64,000 bases of DNA from Harmonia axyridis (Eukaryota > Arthropoda > Insecta > Coleoptera > Coccinellidae): the NCBI RefSeq assembly GCF_914767665.1, contig NC_059504.1, positions 12,960,501-13,024,500 on the forward strand, written 5' to 3'. The notes beneath the pieces were generated by a model. It made no database searches. It was given only the letters and a program-made list of their open reading frames with translations, and was not told the origin of the DNA. Below, piece after piece: positions 23,882-36,200 of this stretch. Position numbers and translations under genes: made by a program. Position 1 is the first letter of the stretch. Every line of letters starts with the position of its first letter.

Positions 23882-24208
23882 TTAAGAATCGCTTTCTTGT
23901 AAAAGTTGGGCATCTTCCGAATCTTTCTGATCTATGTTCTCGTTCGATTCTGTGTCTAGGCCGTTGCATTCGATAACTGTCTTCTCTTCCGATTTGGATG
24001 TGTCGTGAGACTCGTCCTCTTCATTTAGGGTTTCCATAGTGCCAACACCCATAATTGGGGAGACAGGTGCTGTCGGTGGGGTGATTTTTCCGGCTTTTCC
24101 TAGCAGGTAATAGGTCATCAGTTGTCCTTTCCCTTTTACTGCCACCAGTCCGCGCTGTTCAAACTGATAACCGAAACATTTCAGGATGTCACAGGTTTCT
24201 TCGGTGAC
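23882..24208 (-). CDS. Ac3: cyclase terminal exon (residues 738-845)
   Basis: Phase-0 acceptor CTTTCAG/GTCACC. Begins VTEETCDILKCFGYQFEQRG and ends the C2 domain with LVAVKGKGQLMTYYL, where the first Lys of VKGKG is the phosphate-contacting Lys of family members. About 60 residues of acidic, Ser/Glu-rich tail follow (NEEDESHDTSKSEEK) to QLLQESDS and TAA at 23882-23884. Confidence 0.92.
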   Translation of the reverse strand, partial: VTEETCDILKCFGYQFEQRGLVAVKGKGQLMTYYLLGKAGKITPPTAPVSPIMGVGTMETLNEEDESHDTSKSEEKTVIECNGLDTESNENIDQKDSEDAQLLQESDS

Positions 24209-27200
24209 CTGAAAGAGGAGAATATCTTTTGAGAAAAGATTAATGAATGAAAACTAATTTTTCGTAGACAATTCCAATATCTTATGTATTCATTTCATAT
24301 TGAGTTCAAACTGAATAAAATATGTTTCCGTATTTGTATACGAAAAAAACATTCCAAGAAGTTGTTTTTGCTTCAGCATCAGAGAATTTTTGGGTTAGAT
24401 AAACATCTACATAGTTCACAACTGAAAAAAAAATGATGAAAATTCTGATATTCTGCTCTGAAGAAATCATAATTCAATGGTAGTATTCTCTCTTGGAAAA
24501 TACGTTATTCCCGAGAATACTCATTGTGCAATTGACCAATGCAATAATCGAAACAACTACCTGATGCAATATTTAATAAACGATTGTTCTCTTTCATTGG
24601 CGAAGTGGGGATGGTCACAGAGATATGATTCAAGTACTTGATAAATACATACTTAACTTGAGAGTGAATAACTACTACCTACTTGACTTGAAATCAAGAT
24701 GTATACTAGGGTTTGGAGAACAATGACATACTGTTGGGTTTCTTCTTGGACTTCTCGAAGGCGTTCGACTCAGTTAACCACGTTCTTCTGATCGAAAAAC
24801 TTGAAACATATGGCATCAGAGGAACCCAATTGCAGCTTTTCAGAAGCTATTTAGAAGAACGTACTCAATATGTTTCAATAACAGTCGAAGGTCAAGAATA
24901 TATGTCGGAAATATCTAAGATCATTGAGGGTGTTCCCCAAGACACCCACCTCGGACCCATGCTGTTTTTGATCTATACTAACGAAATGCCAAACATCATG
25001 CCATCGATCAGGGAGAATTTCGTGAATTACGCCGATGATACTAACATCCTTCTTCGTGCGAAAGGTCATAGGGACCTTCAAAACATTCTTGATACAGTTG
25101 CTACATCAATGAGCCTTTGATGTGAGTCGCACAATTTGAAATTGAATTCCGAGAGAACTGAGTTCATACTTTTCTCACATAAGCTTCGTAAAACTGAGGT
25201 ACCTGAGGGCTTACAATTTTTGGACGAAGAGATACTACTAAAATATTGTACCAAATTTTTGGGAGTTACTGTGGATCATTATCTTAATTGGTTCGAACTT
25301 ATTCAACAACTTTGCAAATCGCCAAATGAAGTTTTATATACCTTGCGTGTCCTCAAATCTGAATTTAAAGTAGATTTTTTTTAAAACGATTTATTATTCA
25401 AACTTTCAGGCTCTCATGAGTTATGGACTGTTGATCTTAGGCAGTAGTCAATTGTGTGCTCCGAATTCAAAAACTCGCCATGAGGTGTATTTTTAACTTG
25501 AAATTTCGAGAAACTTGTCGAGGCATTTTCAGAGAAAATAACATTCTCACTTTACCAGCTTTGTAAATCTACAAGTGTTTACAATTCATATTTAAGCAAC
25601 CGAAATTTTTCAGGAAGTTCAACAAGATAAGTTGCCCCAACACAAGACATAATTTTTTTTTTATCCTCGGCATTATCTGGCATCTATTGAAAAATCTCCA
25701 ACATATATGTGTATTAAACTGTTTAATTCACTACCAGTACATATAAGAGAAATAGGCGACTTCAAATTGTTTCGGAAAGAGATCTACAGGTTATTGCTTC
25801 ATCAAGAACCTTATAACATTTCAGAGTTCCTCTCAGGTTTGAATTGATTTATTTAATTTGTATTTTGGTTTTTCTTTTGACGTTTCCCAATTTTACTGTA
25901 TTGGAATGTGATGATTTGTGGTGAATAAAATGTTCATTATTTATTTAAGCAAGTCAATCTCAAGCCAAGTATCTTGGAAATCAAGTCAAGCTCAAGCTAT
26001 GTAGCTTGAAAATCAAGCCAAAACGTGAATCCCTAAGTGAAGCGGAGTCAGGAGCTTTAGAGCGCTCATTCACGCGTCAATTAAGCTCCTGGAGACGGAT
26101 GACATATATATCTTACCTGTATACATCCAGCTTTTCCTGTACTCTCCATTCTGGAAGCTACATTAACTGTGTTTCCCCAAATGTCGTAGTGGGGTTTTCG
26201 AGCTCCTATAACTCCAGCTGTGATAGGACCATGATTTATGCCAAGTTTGAGCACGAAATGATTGAAACTCTGCTCGTTGATGCTCTGCAAAGCCTTCTTG
26301 AGCTCCAACGCGAAATCAACTAGAAGGGCCAGATGCGCCCAACGGACCGTGACTGGATCATCAAGCTGTTGAAATAAAAGAGCTGAATTACTGATATTGA
26401 ACTTGTCCAATAAAGATTTGCTGTTTTCGGTTTATTATTTCCACTAGCGAACCTGCTGTTTCAGAGCTTTTCTATGAGAGCTATTCACATGAAATTGATC
26501 CATATAGCTAGATAGCCATGAAAATGAAGTGATTATTTTAGAAAAATTCATGTTTTTAAATTTTGAATGAGTAGGTAATGCTGAGATTACACTGCATATA
26601 GCTATTTTTCTACAACTGCTATGAAAAGTAGCGTATTCTTCATAGCTTACTCAATTTAAAAATTTGTGTTACTCATACTGTGGGAAATATTATTTCTCCA
26701 GGCACTTTGCCCACACCTCACTTGGTAGACCAATGAAATTGGGCTTTTGAGAAGTCGTTTCTATGGAAACGCAATAAATTTGCACATACTGTCAACGAAG
26801 GCCATTTTGATTTGAATAAAGTCCATTACTTGAATTTTTGAAATTTGTGCAGTTGTAGGAAAAGTATAGTGTGCAACATGTGGAGAAAGTCCTTTTCTCG
26901 CTCGTGTGATTGCGGCACGAGCCTGGAAGGCGAGTGTCACAAAATTTCACACTTGCGAGAAAAGTTGGACTTTCTCCACTTGTTTCACAATATACTATTT
27001 CCTACAACTGCTATGAAAAGTAGCGTATTCTTCAAACTCAATTTCAAAACTATGTATTTTTTTCTGTGATGTATATCTCATACTGTGAGAAATATTATTC
27101 CACACGGCACATTGCCCACACCTCGCTTAGTAGACCAATGAAATTGGGCTTTTATGAAGTCGTTTCTATGGAAACGCAATAAATGAACAGAGACTGTCAA

Positions 27201-30200
27201 CGAAGGCCATGTTGAATTGAATTAGGTACATTACTGGAATAATATAAATGTGTGCAGTTGTCGGAAAAGTAAAGTATGAAGCATGTGGAGAAAGTCCATT
27301 TCTCACGCGTGAGAAAAGTTCTGCTTGTTATACAATATACTATTCTCACAGTATGAGAAATTTATAGTTCTGAAATGCAATAAGCTATGAAGACAAATTT
27401 TTCATACTAGCTCAGATGAAACACTTTCACGGAAGTTTTCGTCTTGTTACCTACTGACGTTTTAAGAAATTATATTTTTATGCACTCAGCCGCATAGAGA
27501 AACGTTTCTTTCAGAAGAAAAGAGCCTTGCTGTTAAATCGCAAGATATCGGTGTCCAATCGAGATATATTTTCGAGAAATAATGAAACTCAAAAACTGTT
27601 CTTGCAAAATTGCAATTTTTTCGTTGCTTGGGTGGCAGGTATCGTCGTCTTGTAGATAATAAACATCCTCCACATCAATATCTTCCAATTTCGGCCATAA
27701 AAAAATTTATCCTTGCTTAATAGAGCAATCCATTCACCGTAACAGTTGCTCCAGCCTGTTTACACCACCAGCCCAAAAATACCCAAAGCAGTGACACCTT
27801 GAGGATAGAGAGGTTTTTCAACAATCATTTTTTGTCGATTTTCAACAGTGAAAATGAGTTTCATCACTGAAGATAATTTTTCGATTAAAATCATTTGGAT
27901 TTGTTCCAAAGACCCAATCTGCAAAGATACCTTGCTGGTGATTGAGCGGCTTGGGTTCTTGTGTTATCTGAACTATAAAGCCTTAAGACTTAAGTCTTTA
28001 TTCAGGAAACGATATGAAGTCATTTGTGGAATGCCTAATTCTCAAGATCGACGAGGAATCGAAAAACATGGGTTTAGCTCAGCACTACGGGCATTAGCAG
28101 CAATATTCTTTGTTGTTCGTTCACGGTTTCGATAATCCACATTCCAATAGCTTACATTTTTCTACCAGTTTCACTTTTGCAGGCTGAAAAGTTGCTTCAC
28201 AATGACAGAGAAGTGTCTCAGTTTTTCGAACTGCAACTGTCAAATTTTCAGCTTCTACCTGTCAAATGTCAAGAGATGACAGTTTCGAAAGTGACAGCAT
28301 TCCAGATAGCCGGCTATTCAAAATGAAAGCTCTTATTGGAAAACCTCTCTGATGAAAAATTGCTAATTGCCGTCCGTATTCAAAGACATCAATATTTTGG
28401 TGACAAAAAAATATACAGTTCCAGATGTTTCAATTCAATTTTTCAAGGCTTCTGTGTACCACTGGCCCAAAACTGACCCCTTTCCTTGCAAACTGTGTCA
28501 AACGCACCGACAAAAGGAAATCTTGGAATCAATTCAAGCGTTCACCTAGGGGATATACAGCGTTGAATGAAAGTTGTGCAAATATGGGTTTGACTTACAT
28601 CAAAGCTAACAAGCGAGATCTGTCGGAAAATAACGAGTCGATATTTTGTCTGCATTATTTATTTTTCACGAAGGGGTCTTTTGGGAAATGATAAGATCTG
28701 CCTTTTAGATATCTTCCAGTCGGTTTTCCCATAGCCGATTCTTTCTATTCGATTTGACTGGAAAGCTTCTCGAGGGATTATTCGCATTCTGAATAATGAA
28801 AAACCACGAAACGCTTTCTCTATATTAAAAGAGGAATACACTCCATTTGTCCGATATAAGTTTTCCAGATTTCAGTTTATACTTGTTTCTCAATTGATTA
28901 GTGTACCTTTACTTTCTTGGAGGGATTTAGGCCACTTGCTGCCATATAGGTTGAGCCAATTGTCTTGATCTTGATTACATCTTGGAACTGAGGAAGCTCT
29001 AGTAGCTGAAAATAGAAAATAAAATTTATTAAAAGTCATAATACTTTTTCAAATCTTCCTTTAGTTATGAATTCTTACACGTTCTAAGAAATTAATGCAA
29101 CATCAAGAAGTCTTTGGAGTTTTTCAACCAAATTTGGCTCTAATTATTCAAGAACATAGTAGATGCAGAAGTGGATGTCTAAGACAAACAAATGAGGTTC
29201 AAGACTTCCATCTTCGATTAATTGCATAAAGAGACCTATTCTGGAGAAGAAGATGATGAATAGGTGGTCAATGGTTGTGAAACAAAAGACGCTCGGTAAT
29301 ACGTCATGCAGTTCAACGTTAAAGTCCTATCGACCATCGACCTATCTTCTGCTTCCACTAGGAATGGGATTGCATAAGATGGATGCTCTTCAGTGAGGAA
29401 TTCCAGTTCTATTCGAAAATGCACGATGGTCATATGATGATTAGATGTAGATGTGGACAACGTCATAAATGCTGTTTTCTGTTGATCAGCATGTGTACCG
29501 CACTGTAGGGGTTGTGGTATGGGGTGCTTGATCATAAAATATGGTCTCAGTTGGTATTTATCTGTCCCTACATTCCAAAGCATTCTAGAGAGCAATATCT
29601 TAGCGTGACCATACAGATCTCCCGATCTTTTACCTATTTATCGAACATGTGCGGGACCTGATGGGCGGAAGACTGAAGCAAATCAATCTTCCAGAAACAC
29701 TAGAAGCTCATCATCATAAAATACGGATAGGTACCTTAGAAATAAATCTATCTTCTCATCATGTAATCCATTCCAAGGAGGGTGGTGTAACGCATTATCA
29801 TCAAAAAATGTTATTATCTTCTTTTAATTTTGATCAATTAATATTTTGTCATTTTAAACATTTCTGGTTCAGTTTGGTTGAAAAACGTCTTGGTGCTACA
29901 TTTTTATAAACAGGTACAATTTTAAGAAAACATATGATATTCAAAGGTTGATTAATGAACAATAAAACGTATGAATATTGATTGGACTTACCGCATCAAA
30001 ATCTGATATGACTTCGTTGAGAAAGCGGAGACATTCTAATCCTTGATTATTTACTGTTTCTTCGGAATAAAAATCTGGGGAAGAAATCATAGTGTTAATC
30101 GAAAACGTTTCGAATTTCGAACTTTGGTTTGAAACTTGAAACAGTATATTCTCTTCTTTCAATGGAAGCCTTCTATGTATAAATTATATTTACAATAAAT

Positions 30201-33200
30201 TGATTTCAAACTACACAGTAAAGAAATTATAACTCTTCAGTCGCTCAACTGATATAAATTACTATATTACAAGGGATTGTGTAACCCTTAGCTGCAGGAA
30301 CAAGATACTGTTTCTCAAATAACGAACATTGCAGCAGATAGTAAGTTTGACGAAAAGTTTCATCTCTATGGAATTCTAGCATCTGCCCTACTTTTACTGG
30401 CATCCCAGGATGATAATATCAATATTAGAATACCTGCACAGTGTACTGCAGAATGGCTCACCTGAAGCACCTTTCACAATTTTATAAAATCAGCTGAAGA
30501 AACTGAGAAATATTCATAACGCGTGTTTCAAAGAGACAATTCAAATAAAGTAATAATTGAAACGAGATAAATGTCTAAATGACAATATCACAACAGTGAG
30601 TCCAAGTAATTCGAATATTTGCATTTTGCATAGATTTCTTATAGCGTATTCGACTGGCTGCACCAGTTCGAATTAATTCGAGCTAATTATGTCATTTAGC
30701 ACTACAAAAATTCGAATTAATTCGCACTTGTGCAGCCAGTCGAATACGCTAATTCAGTATCTTATTATAGCAAGCTCAGGCGTATTGGAACCATTCGATA
30801 GTAAAATTGGTTTGCAAGTTAAACAACAGGCAGAGGAGTATTATCGGAAAGTTCTCTCCTTGTTTAATTCTTTTGAAAATAGTTGTTTGTTTTACTAGGC
30901 AGCAAAGTAGTAGATTGACTGCCGCGCTGCTGATAGTTCATAGCCGAGCGTAGCGAGGTTAGGAAATTAATTGAGCCAGTCTATGTACTTTGCTGCCGAG
31001 TTGAACATATAATTCTTTCTCCGATTGTTCATAATTATATATGTTCTTACATATATATGTTCTTACATATATAATTATGAACAATAAAAGATTGTTGGAA
31101 TTGTAATAATTTGCAAGTACAATAAAGATATTGTACTTGCAAATTATTACAATTCCAACAATCTTTTAATTTTTCCTGTTGTGATAAATTAAAACGAAAT
31201 TTGATAGAAATCTCAATTGTATATGTCCAATGTCCACAATAATTCAGTTTGACAACTTATTCTGACAGTTTTGTCGAAAACTGTCGGATATATTCATATT
31301 ATTGACAGTGTTAGCGACTAACTTACTAGTCCAGAAATAAGAGAGCCGACAAAAAAATATTGATTACCAAAGAATGACGAATGTTTCATTCCCATTGAGA
31401 ATAATCATTAGGCAACAAAGTAAAGACTTTCCTGCCTAGGCAGGAAAAATAATACTTTGCTGATTGATATGTGTCTGCGAAATAAATATTTGCTAGCAAT
31501 CGGAGAAGAATGTGTAAAAATAAAACTTTTCATTTTTAGGGAAAACAACTTTATAACTTCTATATTCTATGATCTTTGTTTTATGTCTAAGATTCTAACC
31601 TAAAACTACCTCATGTTATATTTAGTCAGCTGTGATTTTAAGAGACCCGAAGATATAGCATTGTTTTCTATCTCTTTCAGGTTAGTAAGCTATTTTTTTA
31701 TTTCTTTTTATTTTATTTCTTTGTACGTTATTATATTATGTTTTGTATGTTATATTTTAAACTCAAGAGAATGAATTCTTTTATAATCAAGACATCAAAT
31801 CGTCTATTTCTTCGATTATAAAAATAAGAATTGATAACATTCCTATAAATGTATTTTTTGCTCCGTTACTTATTTTTTCTATTGTAAAAATTTTTTATGG
31901 TTATGAATAAAACAAAACTTCATTAATCCTGTTACACCCGCCTAATTAAAAAGCTTAAGCTCTGTTCAGGAGCGTAAAAACGAATGAACCTACTGAAAAT
32001 CACAATAAAATTGCAGTAAAAACAAATAATACCCGACTTGAAACGACCATGCAATTTTGCCAGAACGAAAAATCCGATAGCTACATCCACATCATTAATT
32101 CATCGAAATTTCCTTCGACTAACACAGTTATTACCTGAAAAGTTTGGCATGGATGCAAACAAAACTCCCACCTCGCTGTAGCTCTGTGAATAGAGTTCAT
32201 CGTGCTGTCTCTTTTTATTACCCAGGAAATGAGCTGCCACATGTGGCGGCAGAATATTGTAAACCAAGGCTTCGTTCCTCCTCCTCATGTCTTCGGCACA
32301 TGTACTCTCCTCTTCCACTTCCAACCTCCATAAAAATAAAACCCTGGCAACCTGCTCCATCTGGAAATTGCGACAGGAAAAAAATTGAAAAATTCATTCT
32401 TTATTGGAGAAGATGAATTGTTGAACGGAAGTGCAGATGTTTCAATTGTGTGCTACCGTAAAAAAGTTAGTGGGGGAGTCTGGAAATGTTTTATTTCGGA
32501 ATGGAAATGAAATGTGCATACGAAATAAACGGAATATTTCCCTTTATAGGGGGATTATTGTGAAAAGTTTTCCATTAGGAATGATTTGAATTGATTATAA
32601 TGACAACACTGTATATTGTTTTTGACATGTTTATTTTGTTCATTAACTGAATAATATCGTCCATGAATTATTCTTGAACTTCTCTCAGTATTCACAAATG
32701 AGAACTGATTTTGATAAAACGATATAATAATTTCTGAACGATGTTGAAACGTGTATTTTTCCATAATTAAATGAAATAACCTACTGCGTTTTGCGGTTGT
32801 GTAGCAAATTGCCAAAAAATTGGCGATCTTATAATATCCATAATTACTTCTTCTTTGCCTTTGAATATGGATATCTCCAACATTTGAAGTGGTGCAGGAA
32901 AATGCAAAGTTCAGTGGTTCGGGATGACGTAATAATGAGTTTTTCGATAAGAAATTTCATTTTGAATAGCAGTTGGCAGTTGCCACTTTTCAAGCTGTAA
33001 TTTTTTGACGTTTGACAATTAAAATCCATGTCATGATTAAAAATAGATCGATGCACTCTTCAAAAATTCATGAAAATTGTTGAAATTCAATACAAAAACG
33101 TTGAAAATTTTGCAGTCACAGTTCCCAAAACTTGAGGCACCTTCTTGGCCGATAACAGTGAAAAAATTTGAGCTGTTAATGATGTTAAGCTCAAGAAAAA

Positions 33201-36200
33201 CTGAGGATATTGCTGATTTGTCGATTTCTCGTCGATCATGACATTCTTTAAGACTTTATACGACATTACACTGAATTCTGCTTAGAAGACTTAGGTCTGA
33301 AAACTTGTAAAGTACAGTTAACACAAGAACTGAAGCCTATCGATTACCAGCAACTTCGAATCTTCGCTGGTTGAGTCCTTGAAATGCATAAAAATCATCT
33401 AGATTTTTATCGGAGAATCATCTACAGTAATGAGGCCAATTTTCACCTAGGTGGTTACGTTAATGAGCAGAATTTTCGCATTTAAGGCTCGGAAAATCCA
33501 ATAATCATTGTGAAGAGCCTCTCCTCTTAATAACTTTAAACGACCTTCCCGAGTTCGTTCCTGATGTGAGAACACTGCTTTTTGTCGACGACACCACGTT
33601 CAGCATTGATGACCCGGATATCGACTCCTTGCTGGTGCGATCAAGTATGGCGCGTTTGAGGGCTACTGAGTGGTTCTCTGTAAATGGCCTTTGTATAAAT
33701 AGGGAAAAAACACAAGAACAAGTGTTTAGCCTGAGGGAGATCGGGGAGAGCAATAAGCTGAACTCTATTAAATTCCTTGGAGTTTTTTTAGATTCCAAGC
33801 TTTCTTGGGCAGACCATGTGAATTTTCTATCTGCCAAATTAAGCAGTTCGATTTTTGCGCTGAGAACTATGTCCCGCTCCCTTTCGAGGAATATACTCAG
33901 GTCTGTATACTTAGCTATGGTTGAAACGCACATGCGATATGGTATACTGGTGTGGGGAAACAGCTCCCATGCCAGCTCCATTTTCCGATTGCAGAGGCGT
34001 GCAGTCAGGATTCTGGGCGGTCTTTCCTATCGCGATTGCTGTAGAGATACCTTCAGGAAATTGAATCTCTTAACATTTCCATCAATTTTCATTTTAGAAA
34101 ATATTATGTATATCCACAAAAAAAAGATGATTTTCGTGTCCAATCGGATATACACGATCATGACACAAGAGGTAAGTCCCTCATTAGAAGAGACTTTTTT
34201 AGATTAAAGAGATCACAGCAAGGACCTGAATTTTGGGGAGTTTCACTTTATAACAAACTTCCTGGTGGGGCTAAAAACCTGCCAACGAAACAGCTAAAGT
34301 CCAAGCTAATTAAGATTTTAACGACAAGAGCTTTTTATTCTCTTGACGAATTTAATAAGATGACGATGGACAACGAAGATTTTTTATGATACTCTGTTCG
34401 TGAAATATTTATTTAGTTACATTTGCTTATACCTTTATATGTGTGTATATTTTATATATGTATATATTTATGCGCCTTTTAACCTATATGTTTATATATT
34501 TATTTGCATTTTAAACCTATTTATACATTCCCACTGTATTGTATGACTTTGTCTGTTTATGCTCATTTCTCGACTTGTGAAAACAATTCTATTGTAACTC
34601 ACCAATAAATATCTATCTATCTATCTATCTATCTATCCATCCTCAACGTGTCACTGTTTGGTGCGGTTTTTGGGCTGTTGGTGCAATTGGAACTTACTTA
34701 GTCGAAAATAAGACTGGTGCAACTGTTACAGTGAATGGATTGCGCTACCGAGATTTGATTAATGATTTTTATGGCCGAAATTGAAAAATATTGGAAAAAG
34801 TGGACGTTATTTAATAACAACAAGACGGCGTTACGTGACACACAAGCGATGAAACAATCGCAATTTCGTAAGAAAAGTTCCTGACCGGGTTATTGCTCGA
34901 AGAGGTGATTATAATTGGCCGCCGAGATCTTGTGATTTAATATGATACCTCCAGACATTTTTATTCAGGGCCACGTGTAAGATAAGGTATAAGGTCTATA
35001 CCTTATCTTTCTTATTATCTTTCACGCATTGGCATAGGCAAATCGGTGCTAATCTTGGACAATTTCATGAGAAGGTTATGGTGCTGTAACTGTAGACGTT
35101 TGGCTGAAATCCATCACTAATTGCATAGCTTCCTCTTCAAAATGAAATAATCATTCATTGATCTTTCTCAAAATAAACTCTTTTTTATATCGAAATGAAA
35201 CCTATTATTGTAAAGTCTTTTATAATCTCTGGGAATCCACAGATATATGCGATAGTTCTACAAGCCCAAAATACTGTAGTGAAGAGCAGGATTGCAAGAT
35301 TGTTGAAGTAATGATTTGGGGTACTTCTCATGGTAGCACAATTATAAATTTCCTCATTATTCAAAAGTTTTTTTTAAGCAAGATAATTAAATTCTTTATA
35401 CTTTGCGTAGAAGTATCGACTTTTTTCAATGACCGCTTGTGGTCATCGCGTTCACCTATTTAAAATCACCTTGCAATACAAAGACATTTTGGGGGAGGAG
35501 GTTTAACACATCCAAAACAACTCCAGCACAGCCCTTAATTCCAATCACATGTAGTGCTCATTTGATAAAATTCCTTGTGAATTTCATCTCTTCATTGTCA
35601 TTCTATTGTAATCCAGACAAAAAGAATCCTGATATTTTGCAGATAGTGTTAGTATGTATTTGAATTTCTATGTTAACCGTTTCATTGAAAACATATTTTA
35701 TTCGTATCTACTTCAGTTCTTTATTGTCTTAAAAAATCCTGTAAAGTCATCATAAATTTCAATGAAATACTTACGTGTTTCACCAAGACTGTTAACGTTA
35801 TACCTATAATTAATAGGTATGTTGATATGGTATATTTTCCCTCTATCGGACTGTGGAGCATTTGGAAGAAAAAAACAATTTCAAGGAAAGTTTGAAGTAT
35901 CCATCCAAAATAATTCATTGTGAAATATGGCTTCAACTACATCAATATTTTAACAAAACTCACTTATTCCAGTCTCTCATGTCGAATTCACAATCCAATT
36001 GTTCCCCAAGAATATACAGATTGATTAGAGTTTGGACAAGAGCTGTGATCAACATGAAGAGTATTTTCGCTATATATGATAGACAGGCAGGTAGAGACAT
36101 CCCAATAAGAACCAGAACAGTGTAGTAGCTGAAGTAAGATGGATAAAGGCAGTAGTGATCTACTTCTTCTGTGTAGGTACAATTGGGGTATTCTACTTCT

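Noticed and set aside
33505..33981. Minus-strand 158-residue frame
   Set aside because: Antisense shadow of the LINE reverse transcriptase, which reads well on the plus strand.
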